Assembly (NCBI RefSeq): GCF_017313785.1
Contig: NZ_JAFLNL010000002.1
Span: 520,512 to 584,511 of the forward strand
DNA: 64,000 bases
Direction of reading: 5' to 3'
Source: Flagellimonas aurea
GTDB taxonomy: Bacteria > Bacteroidota > Bacteroidia > Flavobacteriales > Flavobacteriaceae
Below, in pieces: positions 46,365 to 56,387 of the stretch; position 1 is the stretch's first letter, and every line of letters begins with the position of its first letter. A program made the translations under genes and the position numbers. The notes beneath the pieces were generated by a model that was given only the letters and a program-made list of their open reading frames with translations, searched no databases and was not told the DNA's origin.

Positions 46365-47576
46365 TTATGATTCATTTTCATATAAGGCCACCACGCCGTA
46401 AGCTTCTATCAAAGCTGCTTGATGAAGTAGCCAATAGTAACGGCCTTCGCTATTACCTGACCAGTCTTCAAAAAACTGTCCTTCGGCATTTCTTGCATTA
46501 TCCCAAGCATAATCCATGTTTTTAATGAAAACGTCTATGTATTCATCCGTTTTGGAATCGTATGCCGATAATTGTACAAAAGCGGACAATAGCTCTACAT
46601 TGAACCAAGAGTCGTGGGTTTGATAAAATATTTGCCCATTGACGACGCTTGTAAATTTGGAGTAGGCAGATCGTGCCGTGGCAATGGCTTCGTTCAAGTA
46701 TTCCTGATCATCGGATATTTCATAGAGGTTGACCCCTGCCATAATCATCAAGGCTGCATTGTAAGTCCACTTTGTAGTATTTATTTGCTCTGTTCCTATA
46801 TTGATATCGTTCCAATATAGGTTATCGCCGGGATCTCTTAAGGTGTTATGGTTCCACTCGTACACCCGTTCCGCAAAAGTTCTGTACTGTGACTCGTTGG
46901 TCAATTGATACATTTTGCTGGTTACATAGGCCGCATATGCGCTTGTATTGGCCGCTTTCATACAATTGGGTCCATCTGTACAATTTGTGGATTCCCCCTC
47001 AAACCAGTACAATCCGCCGCCCATTCGGGAATCTTCACCGGACATAATAAATTCTGTAACGGTCTTGGCCCTGTTCAAATAAAAGGCATCCCCCGTAAGC
47101 TCGTAAGCTTTGATGAGTTCCATGGCCACAATGGCACTATCATCATAATAATGATCGGTCTGTCCCTCGGTCACGGGAGCTGCTTGGTAAGTGGGCAGAA
47201 CACTTCTGTCATCATAATAGGCCTCAAGGCCGGAAAACTCCTTATCCAAAATAGACCTGTCGTACCCTAGCTCATAAAGCACATTGCCAGCCGTGAGCAT
47301 TCCCACATAGGGCCATAAGTAGCTATAAGAAGGATCTCCTGATTGTGATGGAAAATTTTCTTTATATAAATCCTCTTTTTTATAAAGGGATTGGATCATA
47401 TCATAAACGGCCTTGGCCTTTTCTTTATGGCTCAAGGATTCCTCTTCTTCGGGAACCGGGTTTTCAGTTTCTTCGTTTCCTTCTTCCAACTGATCTTCAA
47501 TGGAGGGGTCGCTGCTACAACTGACCCCCCATAAAAACAACAAGGAACAAAAAAATGTGATTTTTGAACTTATCAT
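46365..47576 (-). CDS. GH76 endo-alpha-1,6-mannanase lipoprotein
   Basis: Family GH76 enzyme of 403 aa that cuts the alpha-1,6-mannan backbone. It is lipid-anchored (signal ends GVSC) and follows an acidic linker. The catalytic Asp pair is in DHYYDDSAIVAMELIKAYELTGD (near residue 144); other family segments are MGGGLYWFEGES, NTSAYAAYVTSKMYQLT, WTYNAALMIMAGVNLYE and YYWLLHQAALIEAYG. It lies 9 bases after the SusE gene. On the cell surface it would fragment the polymer for SusCD import. Confidence 0.93.
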   Translation of the reverse strand: MISSKITFFCSLLFLWGVSCSSDPSIEDQLEEGNEETENPVPEEEESLSHKEKAKAVYDMIQSLYKKEDLYKENFPSQSGDPSYSYLWPYVGMLTAGNVLYELGYDRSILDKEFSGLEAYYDDRSVLPTYQAAPVTEGQTDHYYDDSAIVAMELIKAYELTGDAFYLNRAKTVTEFIMSGEDSRMGGGLYWFEGESTNCTDGPNCMKAANTSAYAAYVTSKMYQLTNESQYRTFAERVYEWNHNTLRDPGDNLYWNDINIGTEQINTTKWTYNAALMIMAGVNLYEISDDQEYLNEAIATARSAYSKFTSVVNGQIFYQTHDSWFNVELLSAFVQLSAYDSKTDEYIDVFIKNMDYAWDNARNAEGQFFEDWSGNSEGRYYWLLHQAALIEAYGVVALYENES

Positions 47577-47585
47577 ATTCTGTAA

Positions 47586-48821
47586 TTATTCTTGTATTAA
47601 TTCTTGGTAATAATTTTCAGCCTTGGGGTCAAACACTACCCTGACGGTAAAATTTGCACCGTTCAAGGCATCTGGAAATTTCCAGGCTCCTTGCCAATAG
47701 GCGGCCTCTGGTCCCAAGAAATACACATTATTGTAATATTCCGGTTCGCCTCCGTTGGGTCGTCCATTGTATCCTTCAAGCCCGGGAACCAAAGAGCCGT
47801 TCATTGCTTCGTTGTGCATACTTCCCAGATAGGAAACCTGTCCATCTCCCAGTTGAAATTGATATCGGTAGCGTTCTTCCTCCCAACCTAACCAATCCGG
47901 TGCATCGGGGGATTCTGGCGTTAAGAATTCAAAATAGGCGTTGGTAGCTTCAAAAGTATGATTTCCGACGTATTCAAGGTCTGCCTTAACCGCTTGATTG
48001 GCCAAAATATACAATTGAATGTTAGAAATTTCGACAAAGGAAATAGTGGCTTTGGCCAAATCCATACGTACCCTGTACACACCCTCTTCCATATCAAAAG
48101 TGGTAGGATCATCCCCTGATCTGATCTTTCCTTCCGAATTGATGTAATAATGGGTCAAGTCTTCAGCTGAAGCATTGTTTCCATTGACGATATAAAATTC
48201 GCCTGGAGAAAGTCGGGTTACCGATTCAAAAACGCCAGGTTGAAAATTATCATTGGGCAATTGATTGGAAATCTGCTTGAATGCCACTGCACTTGGAATA
48301 TCGGATGCTTCGGTAGCAGAACCGTATACGTACATGTATTCTGGAAATATCGCCAGCCCTTCAGGTCGCTTCAAACTAAGTGTAGAAGGCTCGGTGAAAT
48401 TCTCCCTGAAATAGCTGCTCGAGGCTTCGACCGTCCATGCCACATCACCTGTTTCCAATTGTTGAATACCAGCTTCTGCCGCTATGATGTTCATCCGCGA
48501 GGTGCTCATGGTAAAAGTAGTGGCGCCACCGCCATTATCGGACGGCGATGTATACAATGGGTCGCTAAAATCCCCGCCCGGTCTATCAAACTTTATGGTA
48601 TACAATATGGTACCACCATCATTGGCCTGTGCCGGGGTCCATGAAAAGATGATATTGTCACCGTTCTCAAGGTCGATCTCTATAGTCTCATTATTACCTG
48701 GGCTTTCCAAGGAACCCGTTAGTGCAATTTCTGGATCTAAAGTGTAATCGTCATTATCACATGAAACCAATGTCATGGATAAAACCATCAATGTCAAAAG
48801 TGACTTTAGTATTGTTTTCAT
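47586..48821 (-). CDS. SusE-like surface glycan-binding lipoprotein
   Basis: Surface lipoprotein of about 411 aa with a signal ending LVSC. The N-terminal SusE domain (residues about 30-145) has the Ig-like pattern LESPGNNETIEIDLENGDNIIFSWTPA; two further beta-sandwich domains follow, as in SusE/SusF starch-binding proteins. It would hold mannan at the surface. The ATG at 48821 overlaps the stop of susD (TAATG); a TTG 6 bases upstream gives the longer frame. Encoded third in the SusC-SusD-SusE row, before GH76. Confidence 0.88.
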   Translation of the reverse strand: MKTILKSLLTLMVLSMTLVSCDNDDYTLDPEIALTGSLESPGNNETIEIDLENGDNIIFSWTPAQANDGGTILYTIKFDRPGGDFSDPLYTSPSDNGGGATTFTMSTSRMNIIAAEAGIQQLETGDVAWTVEASSSYFRENFTEPSTLSLKRPEGLAIFPEYMYVYGSATEASDIPSAVAFKQISNQLPNDNFQPGVFESVTRLSPGEFYIVNGNNASAEDLTHYYINSEGKIRSGDDPTTFDMEEGVYRVRMDLAKATISFVEISNIQLYILANQAVKADLEYVGNHTFEATNAYFEFLTPESPDAPDWLGWEEERYRYQFQLGDGQVSYLGSMHNEAMNGSLVPGLEGYNGRPNGGEPEYYNNVYFLGPEAAYWQGAWKFPDALNGANFTVRVVFDPKAENYYQELIQE

Positions 48822-50392
48822 TACCAATTAGGGTTTTGGGTTAGATTGTCATTTATATCTCTCTCACTAAGAGGAATGGGCCACAAATAGTGTTTTGCGG
48901 GGTCAAAGTTTCTCTCATCCACTCTAATGTATCCATCGTCGACAATGCTGTCGTCCGTTTTAATACCGTGGGCCCAACCGTTGAGCACCTCTTCGGCAAT
49001 TTCCCATCTTCTGATATCGAAAAATCGATGTCCGCCTTCAAATGCCAGTTCTATTCTTCTTTCGTTCCTTACAATTTCCCTTAACAGGTTTTGGTCATTT
49101 CCGGGAAACACAAGTGCATCCCCTTGAAGTCCGGCCCTTGCTCTTATGGCACCAATGGTAGCATCCCAATCCGCCTGACTGAATGTTCCCAACTCTATTT
49201 TTGCTTCAGCTAAATTCAAGAGTACTTCGGCATACCGAATCAAAATTAGGTTAAGACCTGAATTAACTTGGTTCCGGGCCATGGGATCGTAGAACTTGTG
49301 CACATAATATCCGGTCGGCGTACTATTGGATGAATAGTTCAGTCCATCCGGTTCATCGCCTGGAGAAGTTCCTATGACTATATCATTGCCTTCAAAATCC
49401 TTCATAGTGTATTCATCATAAATAATTGTCGCGGACAATCTTGGGTCACGATTTTGATATGGGTTGTTCTCATCATAATTTGCTTCTGGCTCATCAATAC
49501 CATATCCATTTATGGTTGGATAGGCATCCACCAGTTCTTGCAAAGGGGAAAAATTGGCATACCCTCCCAAACTCGGTGGTATCAATGAATATTGATTGTT
49601 GTGTTCCCTAAATGTAGGGATGTACTGAAGGCTCAATAAAATTTCGTTGGCTGATTCATTTTCCGTTTTAAAAAGGTTAGCATAGCTGGGAAACAACGAA
49701 TAATCGCCCAACAGTCCTTCTGCCAACGTTGCCGCCATCCCATAGTCTTCATTGTACAGGTGGACCCTGGACTTAAATGCTATTGCCGCATCTTTTGTTA
49801 TCCTACCACTTTGATCGGCCGGATAACTATTCGGAAGACCATTGATTGCCGTAGTAAGTTCATCATAAATGAAGTCTAAAATCATTTCGCTATCGTCCCG
49901 TTCAAGGGTAAGCGACTCTTCTATACTAATTTCATCCGTAACAAGAGGGACATCGCCATACAGTTCTATAAGGTTGAAGTAGTGCCAAGCTCTAACAAAT
50001 CTCGCTTGAGCGGTAAGGGCTGTTCGTTGGTCTTCGGTGATTTCAGCAACTTCATCAATGTTGTTGAGAAATATATTGGTTCTACGTATAGCTTCATATC
50101 TCCCGGACCACACACCTGCCACTACGCCATTTGCGGTGCCGTAACTTCCGCTGGCAATATTACGGTAATCTTCCATGGCCTTGGTATAGGCGTCGTCCGA
50201 AAGTGCGTTGAAGTATAGGTAGTCTTGTGCCGACATTAAATCAGCATAAATCGAGTTCAGGAATATTTGCGCATCCTCCTCGGTATCCCAATAATTCAAT
50301 TCGCTCTGCGAATCCATTGGGGATAGATCCAAATCTGAAGAACATGCGGAAAATATCCATATGACACTTAGAAATAAAAATATTTTTTTCAT
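48821..50392 (-). CDS. SusD-family glycan-binding lipoprotein
   Basis: Surface lid protein of 523 aa, signal ending FSAC. It shows the classical SusD features: SELNYWDTEEDAQIFLNSIY near the N terminus, the TPR-like ARFVRAWHYFNLIELYGDVPLVTDEI, IRYAEVLLNLAEAKIELG, and the C-terminal ERRIELAFEGGHRFFDIRRW and PLSERDINDNLTQNPNW. It sits on the SusC barrel encoded 10 bases upstream and delivers mannooligosaccharides. Assignment is firm; ligand type is from the gene context. Confidence 0.95.
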   Translation of the reverse strand: MKKIFLFLSVIWIFSACSSDLDLSPMDSQSELNYWDTEEDAQIFLNSIYADLMSAQDYLYFNALSDDAYTKAMEDYRNIASGSYGTANGVVAGVWSGRYEAIRRTNIFLNNIDEVAEITEDQRTALTAQARFVRAWHYFNLIELYGDVPLVTDEISIEESLTLERDDSEMILDFIYDELTTAINGLPNSYPADQSGRITKDAAIAFKSRVHLYNEDYGMAATLAEGLLGDYSLFPSYANLFKTENESANEILLSLQYIPTFREHNNQYSLIPPSLGGYANFSPLQELVDAYPTINGYGIDEPEANYDENNPYQNRDPRLSATIIYDEYTMKDFEGNDIVIGTSPGDEPDGLNYSSNSTPTGYYVHKFYDPMARNQVNSGLNLILIRYAEVLLNLAEAKIELGTFSQADWDATIGAIRARAGLQGDALVFPGNDQNLLREIVRNERRIELAFEGGHRFFDIRRWEIAEEVLNGWAHGIKTDDSIVDDGYIRVDERNFDPAKHYLWPIPLSERDINDNLTQNPNW

Positions 50393-50402
50393 GATGTTTT
50401 TT

Positions 50403-53400
50403 TTAGAAATTAATGTCTAGTCCCAAAGAGAAGATTCTGGACACTGGGTATACCCTTCCACTTGCCCCTGTATTTTCTGGGTCTACGCCAATAGCGTTCA
50501 ACGGACTGAATGTGGCTATGTTCAAGCCGGTGAGATACAATCTGATTTTGCTCAGTCCCATCTTCTCAACCGCTAGATCAGGTATGGTATACCCCAATTG
50601 AATGTTCTTGATTCGAAGATAGTGGGCATCAAAAATGTAGAAATCAGATTTTGCCGCATTGTTCACCGATTCTGCACCGACTGTAAGTCTTGGATATGAA
50701 GCATCCATGTTTTGTGGGGTCCAACGATCAAGATGGCGATTGAACACAGGTCCTTCGTTACTGTTATGGAATGCCTCGATCACTTCTCCCCGCAGCCATT
50801 GCTTTCGCTGTCCCACACCTTGAACGAAGATTGAAAAGTCAAACCCGTTCCAATTCGCGGCATAAGTTGCACCATAAGTATACCGAGGAAATTCATTGCC
50901 AAGGATAAAACGGTCGTTGTCGTAATCGATTTGTCCGTCTCCATTGCGATCAACGTATTTGATATCCCCGGGGTCTACATCATTTACAAAAATCGGAGTA
51001 GGGCTATTGGCTATTTCCTCATCTGTGTTAAAGAAACCATCACTCTTCAATGCGTAGTAGGAATTGATGGAATATCCTTCCCGTAAAATGGTATTGACAT
51101 CAAAACCATTTATAAATTCGCGACCTCGGAGATCTTCGACTTCATTCTTGTTATCAGCAACATTAATATTTAATGAATGGTCAACTTCCCCTGTTTGGAA
51201 CCTATAACCCAAACTCAACTCCCAACCTCTATTTCGTACCGATCCTGCATTTTGGAAAGGCTGTCCTAGACCATAAGTCCCTGGAACTGGCAATTGGAGC
51301 AATATGTCCTCCGTAAGATTATCAAATAACTCAACGGTCAGGTCAAAACTTCTATTGAACAAGGATAGGTCTATACCCAAGTTTTTCATGGTTGATGTCT
51401 CCCATGTCCTATTACTGTTGCTTACGGAATAATAAGATCCGGAAACAGGCATGCCACCAAAACTGTAAACATTACTATTGATGTTAACCAAACTTTGATA
51501 GCCATATAGATCGTTGATGTCCTGATTGCCCAACTGCCCCCAAGAAGCTCTAACTTTGGCAAAAGAGACAAAATCAACGGATTCCATAAAAGCTTCATTG
51601 CTTATGGTCCATCCGGCGGAAACCGAAGGAAAAACACCCCAACGGTTCTTCGATGAAAATCTGGACGACCCATCGTACCTAATATTACCATTGATTTGGT
51701 AACGGCTATCATAGGAATATCCAATTTTACCAAAGAAGGATTGGATAGACCATTCATTTCCAGAACCATTGGCACTCTGGATATCACTGGCATTGCTGAT
51801 TACTCCAAACTCATTTCCAGGAATATCGATTCCCGTAACACCAAAAAACTCACTTTTGAAACTTTCGGACGAAGCTCCCAACATCATGTTGAAACTATGC
51901 TTTTCATTAAAATCCTTGCTGTAACTAGCCGTCAAGAAAGGATTTAAATACAGGGACCTATTATAATTATCGGTTACCGAATTTTCATTGTTTCCCCCTC
52001 CTGGGTATGCAAAGTCTATGGCTTTGCGGAACTGATGCGTTTTATTGCTGGTCAAGTTACCACCCAAAACACCTTTTAATATTAAGTTTTCGACCGGTTC
52101 ATATTCTATACTGAAATTCCCCAGAAACTCATCATTCTGATATTTGGTGGTCCCCCCTACCTCAAGTTGGGCCAAAGGGTTGCTGTTACTTCCACTTACA
52201 AGGGTGTAATCACCATTTTCGTCCACAATGTCATAAATGGGAGGTATACGCATGGTGGGCTCAATGATCCACTGTTCAAAATATGCATTGTCCTTGATAT
52301 CATTTCGGGCAAATGACATACGCCCGCCCAACTTCAATTTATCATTGACCTGCTTTTCCAAATTTATTCTGGCGTTATATCGTTGGTAGCCATAATCAGG
52401 ACCTTTGAACATGCTTTCTTGGTCCACATAGCCGAGCGATACCAAATAGTTAAGACCATTTTCTGCACCGCTCATGGACAGGTTGTGGCTACTTTGCAGT
52501 GCCATATCCTTGTATATCTCACGGTTCCAGTATACATTGGGACCATTCTCCTTGTAATCCAAAATCTGTTCCGGTGTAAACGCAGGTTGAAACCCTGAGT
52601 TCACCAAAGCCTCGTTACGTAATGTGGCGTATTCCCAAGAAGAGGCAAATTCAGGAAAATTGGTAGGCGTCTGCACTCCATAAGATCCTTGGTATTGAAA
52701 TACAGGCTTTCCTGACTTCCCTTTTTTAGTGGTCACCAATATCACACCGTTGGCCGCACGGGAACCATAAATAGCGGATGAGGCGGCGTCTTTAAGAACA
52801 CTTATGCTCTCAATATTGTTGGGGTTCACATTATTTAGAGAACCGATTACACCATCGACCACAATCAAGGGAGTGTTTCCATTGATGGTACTTACACCCC
52901 TAATGTTTATCTGGGGGACAGAACCGGGCCGGGAGGTTGTATTTTGAATGATCAATCCTGGCGACTCTCCTTGTAACGCCTGATAGGAATTGCTCACAGG
53001 TTTCCCTTGAATGGCAGTCTCATCGATGGTACTGATGGCCCCGGTAAGATCTGCCCGTTTTTCCGTACCATACCCTACTACGACAACTTCGTCCAAATTG
53101 GAGGTATCCGATTCAAGTGTTATCGTTAATGGCGTATCGCCTTCAACAATGATTTCTTGTGGTTTATACCCAATATAAGATACAAGAAGTACATCGCCTT
53201 CATTTGCGGTAAGGGAAAATTGGCCTTCCATACCCGTACTGGTTCCGTTAGTGGTTCCCTTGACAAGGACATTGGCCCCAAATATGGGTCCCAGTTCATC
53301 GGTCACCTTACCGGTAACGTTAATTTCCTGTGCGAATCCACAATATGTGAAAAGTGCCAGCAAAATCACGGTAGCATAAGACCTTTTTATAACAAAGCCC

Positions 53401-53510
53401 CTCTTGCAGTCCACCATTGCTGGAGCAACTGTCAGCCCATTTGAAGGAATCCCCGAAAAGAACCTCCAAAAATGGCATCCATTCCTTAAAAAGTTAGTTA
53501 TTGATTTCAT
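50403..53510 (-). CDS. SusC-family TonB-dependent transporter (mannan locus)
   Basis: Outer-membrane transporter of up to 1035 aa without an STN domain. The carboxypeptidase-regulatory-like domain (EINVTGKVTDELGPIFGANV), plug (DEVVVVGYGTEKRADLTGAIS, then SVLKDAASSAIYGSRAANGVILVTTKKG) and barrel are complete. The frame from 53510 adds about 31 residues before a second Met (53417) that begins a more ordinary signal peptide (MVDCKRGFVIKRSYAT), so the true start may be there. Lacking STN, it is unlikely to signal through FecR; control probably comes from the GntR protein. It lies 84 bases after the isomerase gene. Confidence 0.94.
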   Translation of the reverse strand: MKSITNFLRNGCHFWRFFSGIPSNGLTVAPAMVDCKRGFVIKRSYATVILLALFTYCGFAQEINVTGKVTDELGPIFGANVLVKGTTNGTSTGMEGQFSLTANEGDVLLVSYIGYKPQEIIVEGDTPLTITLESDTSNLDEVVVVGYGTEKRADLTGAISTIDETAIQGKPVSNSYQALQGESPGLIIQNTTSRPGSVPQINIRGVSTINGNTPLIVVDGVIGSLNNVNPNNIESISVLKDAASSAIYGSRAANGVILVTTKKGKSGKPVFQYQGSYGVQTPTNFPEFASSWEYATLRNEALVNSGFQPAFTPEQILDYKENGPNVYWNREIYKDMALQSSHNLSMSGAENGLNYLVSLGYVDQESMFKGPDYGYQRYNARINLEKQVNDKLKLGGRMSFARNDIKDNAYFEQWIIEPTMRIPPIYDIVDENGDYTLVSGSNSNPLAQLEVGGTTKYQNDEFLGNFSIEYEPVENLILKGVLGGNLTSNKTHQFRKAIDFAYPGGGNNENSVTDNYNRSLYLNPFLTASYSKDFNEKHSFNMMLGASSESFKSEFFGVTGIDIPGNEFGVISNASDIQSANGSGNEWSIQSFFGKIGYSYDSRYQINGNIRYDGSSRFSSKNRWGVFPSVSAGWTISNEAFMESVDFVSFAKVRASWGQLGNQDINDLYGYQSLVNINSNVYSFGGMPVSGSYYSVSNSNRTWETSTMKNLGIDLSLFNRSFDLTVELFDNLTEDILLQLPVPGTYGLGQPFQNAGSVRNRGWELSLGYRFQTGEVDHSLNINVADNKNEVEDLRGREFINGFDVNTILREGYSINSYYALKSDGFFNTDEEIANSPTPIFVNDVDPGDIKYVDRNGDGQIDYDNDRFILGNEFPRYTYGATYAANWNGFDFSIFVQGVGQRKQWLRGEVIEAFHNSNEGPVFNRHLDRWTPQNMDASYPRLTVGAESVNNAAKSDFYIFDAHYLRIKNIQLGYTIPDLAVEKMGLSKIRLYLTGLNIATFSPLNAIGVDPENTGASGRVYPVSRIFSLGLDINF

Positions 53511-53593
53511 ACGTTTGTTTTAAGCTAATTTTTAGTTTTTTGTGTGCGTTTAGTTGTACTACTGAGTGCGTTTTCGTTTGTTTTTCATGGTGT

Positions 53594-55396
53594 TTATTTT
53601 AGAAATGCGTTTATGACTTTGGCCCTACCTTGGCCCAAATTTTTCAACTTGAAGCTTTTAGCAGCAGCTGGAACAACAAAAGTTTCGGCATAAGCAAGTG
53701 TTTCCACATGACCGTTTTCAGTTTCCAATTGAATCCGGTCCCCTTCGACCAACATCATTACCTGACATGAGTTTTCGGTGCTTCTTTCAATAATTGCATC
53801 GAATTCAAGTCTTCTGACGTCATAGAAATGATCGGGATGGGTTGGGTAATTGGTAATGGAATGATCCGAGGTCTCTTCGGCCACATAAGTTTTAGAGAAA
53901 AGCTCCTTGGGTACATTTTCTCCTTTTCTATCAAAATTCAGGTTCTTAAAGGCATGCTCAATATTGATAGGACGTGGTTTTCCATTGAGGTCCAATCGCA
54001 ACCAATCGTACATTTTGAAGGTGAAAATATATGGGGTAGCACTGATTTCCAGCACCATATTACCAGAACCTGCACTGTGTACGGTTCCATTGGGAATAAG
54101 GTAAAGCTCATGCTTTTTGGAAGGGTGCTTTTGCACATAGTCGACAATGTCCAATTCAACATTCTCATCCTGACTACGTATAAGATCTGCCTTGAATGCT
54201 TCTGGATCTATGTCGTTTTGAAATCCCAGATAAACACTGGCATCTTCCTTACAGTCCAAAATATAATAGCATTCATCCTGTGTTATGTTCTCCCCAAATT
54301 CCTCTTGAATGTAAGTAAGACTGGGGTGACATTGGATGGATAGATTCCCTCCTTCATAGGTATCCAAAAAATTGAAGCGAATGGGAAACTCGGTTCCAAA
54401 GGTTGCTTGATGCCTGCCCAACACATTTTTGGATTCTTGGTTCATCAGAAAATCAAAAGAAATCTCGAGAAGGTTACCATCACTTTCAAAAAGCAGTCCG
54501 TTTTCGGGAACGATCAAAGAAAATGCCCAAGCATAATTGACGACATCTTTGTTCAAACCAGATATGTGTTCCTTCATCCATTCACCTCCCCATGCTCCTG
54601 GCTCAAACCAAGGCCTTACCCTGAATACAGAAGTGGCCATCACTTTAAGAGCTTCCTTGATATCGTTCATGTGCGACCATGTAATCGTACTGCTGAACTG
54701 CGCATCTACAATGACATCTATTTTGGAGGACAATCTCTCTTTCTCTTGGTTCAAAACCACCCAATCAATAAAGTAGTAATGTTTGTACATTTTAAAATCC
54801 ACATTGGAAGATGAAATACCCAAATTGGTTATTGAACCAGCCCTCATTCGGTACTGCAATTCATTTTTTGGTAAATCAAAATAAACCAACGGGCAATCCC
54901 AATCCACTAAACTGGCCCCGCTCCCGTATACTATATTGATCATATTTTGATCATTGGGCTGGACGGTCCTAAGCTTTTCCCTATCAAAGTAATCCACAAG
55001 GGAAAAATCACATTTTCTCCCCCATACCGATTCCTCATCCCCTAAAAAGGGAGCGACCATGGATATAATTTCATTTTCATCCTTTAAGCATTCCTCAATT
55101 GCGATGGCATTGACTTTAAAACCCTTGCTTTTTATAGCATCACATATTTTATGGGCCACAATCTCCCATGCTACCCCTGAAAACCCATCAAGGCAAACTG
55201 TTTTGTGTTTGATAATAAAATCTGCAAGCCCTTCGTAACCTTCGAAAACTTTTCCGCTTCCCATATGATGACGCGGATAAATATCATATTGGCCATCTTG
55301 ATGCAGGCTTGAAACTTGAGTAGGGGGTAATATATATTGGTCGGTCTTACGCTTTATTCCCAATGTGCTTTTGCTTTTTTCTTCGTTCTGAATCAT
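53594..55396 (-). CDS. Class I mannose-6-phosphate isomerase with N-terminal kinase-like region
   Basis: Zinc enzyme linking mannose-6-phosphate to fructose-6-phosphate; 600 aa, well over the usual 300-400. The C-terminal part (residues about 255-600) is a type I isomerase with the metal block LSIQCHPSLTYIQEEF and YLIPNGTVHSAGSG. The N-terminal 240 residues resemble a uridine-kinase-like P-loop protein, but the Walker A reads GFSGVAWE, lacking the Lys-Ser/Thr, so catalysis there is unlikely. It is the first gene of the SusCDE operon, behind an operator-promoter at 55424-55460. Role in mannan use is clear from the context. Confidence 0.85.
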   Translation of the reverse strand: MIQNEEKSKSTLGIKRKTDQYILPPTQVSSLHQDGQYDIYPRHHMGSGKVFEGYEGLADFIIKHKTVCLDGFSGVAWEIVAHKICDAIKSKGFKVNAIAIEECLKDENEIISMVAPFLGDEESVWGRKCDFSLVDYFDREKLRTVQPNDQNMINIVYGSGASLVDWDCPLVYFDLPKNELQYRMRAGSITNLGISSSNVDFKMYKHYYFIDWVVLNQEKERLSSKIDVIVDAQFSSTITWSHMNDIKEALKVMATSVFRVRPWFEPGAWGGEWMKEHISGLNKDVVNYAWAFSLIVPENGLLFESDGNLLEISFDFLMNQESKNVLGRHQATFGTEFPIRFNFLDTYEGGNLSIQCHPSLTYIQEEFGENITQDECYYILDCKEDASVYLGFQNDIDPEAFKADLIRSQDENVELDIVDYVQKHPSKKHELYLIPNGTVHSAGSGNMVLEISATPYIFTFKMYDWLRLDLNGKPRPINIEHAFKNLNFDRKGENVPKELFSKTYVAEETSDHSITNYPTHPDHFYDVRRLEFDAIIERSTENSCQVMMLVEGDRIQLETENGHVETLAYAETFVVPAAAKSFKLKNLGQGRAKVINAFLK

Positions 55397-55423
55397 TAAA
55401 TCAACAAATAAATTATAATGTAC

Positions 55424-55443
55424 TTATGTACAAACATAATAAT
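55424..55443. promoter_or_regulatory. GntR-type operator 2 overlapping the isomerase-SusC promoter
   Basis: TTATGT-ACAA-ACATAA palindrome, 28-47 bases before the isomerase ATG. Its minus strand contains TATGTTTG, an exact TANNTTTG -7 box (55431-55438), so bound repressor would block the polymerase. It matches the sites at 61188-61209 and 56295-56314. Confidence 0.6.
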
Positions 55444-55540
55444 TTATTTTATTTAGATCATGATGTTTTAATAAAAAGTTGCTTTTGTAATTTGGAAAGT
55501 GCTTGATTATTGAGGATAATATTAGGAATTTAACAATCCC

Positions 55541-56269
55541 CTATCGACTACTTTCAACCGAATAAATAAAACTATCGGATTTATAATAGCCAAAATTGAA
55601 CTCAATGGGGCGTTCCCCTTGATCAAAAACAAATCGTTTTCTGAACAACACAGGAGTTCCTATTTCAATTTCAAGTTTTTGGGACACCAACTCATTGGAT
55701 GCTGTTGCGCTGATTTCTTCTTTGGATAGTGACGCTATTGTTGAATGCTCTTGTTCAAGCATCTCATACAGGGGCATTTTAAAATCCTCTTCACCTGTTA
55801 GCCCAATTCGGGGATGAAAGTAGGATACAAAATAAACGAAAGGCTCGTCTGGCTTTCCTCTTACCCGTTCCATCTTAAGAACTTTTTTGTCTTCAGGAAT
55901 ATTAAAAAAGTCAACAACATTGGAGGGGGGCTTTACCCAACTTAAATGCAGTTCAAAATTCCGTATCGGAATCCCCCTTACTTTCATTTCCTGCGAAAAG
56001 CTCAACCAATTATTGGAACGCGAACTTACAGGCTGTGGTGCAACTCGAGTACCTGCCTTTTTCTTCCTGACCAACAGCCCCTCAAATACAAGCTTTTTGA
56101 CTGCTTGCCTCACGGTAGATCTGGAGATTGCCAGTCGTTTGCTCAATTCAACTTCGCTGGGAAGTGTCTTTCCCTTTTGGTATTCCTCCTGTGCTATTAA
56201 TTCACGGAGCAATTGCTCAACTTGGGCGTGCAAGGGAACTGGACTTTTGTGGTCTATTTCAAATTTCAT
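55541..56269 (-). CDS. GntR/HutC-family repressor of the mannan locus
   Basis: Transcription factor of 242 aa: an N-terminal winged helix-turn-helix (residues about 10-75; SEVELSKRLAISRSTVRQAVKKLVFEGLLVRKKKAGT) and a C-terminal UTRA effector domain (about 95-235; EGRVRG-like VLKMERVRGKPDEPFVYFVSYFHP and FRKRFVFDQGERPIEFNFGYY). HutC-type proteins usually repress sugar or amino-acid genes until a phosphorylated or small ligand binds the UTRA domain. It stands between GH2 and the isomerase gene, with a matching palindrome 26-45 bases before its own start, pointing to autoregulation. Confidence 0.92.
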   Translation of the reverse strand: MKFEIDHKSPVPLHAQVEQLLRELIAQEEYQKGKTLPSEVELSKRLAISRSTVRQAVKKLVFEGLLVRKKKAGTRVAPQPVSSRSNNWLSFSQEMKVRGIPIRNFELHLSWVKPPSNVVDFFNIPEDKKVLKMERVRGKPDEPFVYFVSYFHPRIGLTGEEDFKMPLYEMLEQEHSTIASLSKEEISATASNELVSQKLEIEIGTPVLFRKRFVFDQGERPIEFNFGYYKSDSFIYSVESSR

Positions 56270-56294
56270 TTGGCATCTAAATTATAATACTGCT

Positions 56295-56314
56295 TTTTAA
56301 TGTTTGCACATACA
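56295..56314. promoter_or_regulatory. GntR-type operator 3, before the GntR gene
   Basis: Core ATGT-TTGC-ACAT at 56300-56311, equal to ATGT-GCAA-ACAT on the minus strand, with AT-rich flanks agreeing with the other two sites in 15 of 20 positions. It lies 26 bases before the GntR start. Confidence 0.5.
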
Positions 56315-56387
56315 ATCAAAAATAACACTATATCAGCGTTTTTCATTTATATGCATCAACATTTAAAAGAAACCTGGGAATACTCTA

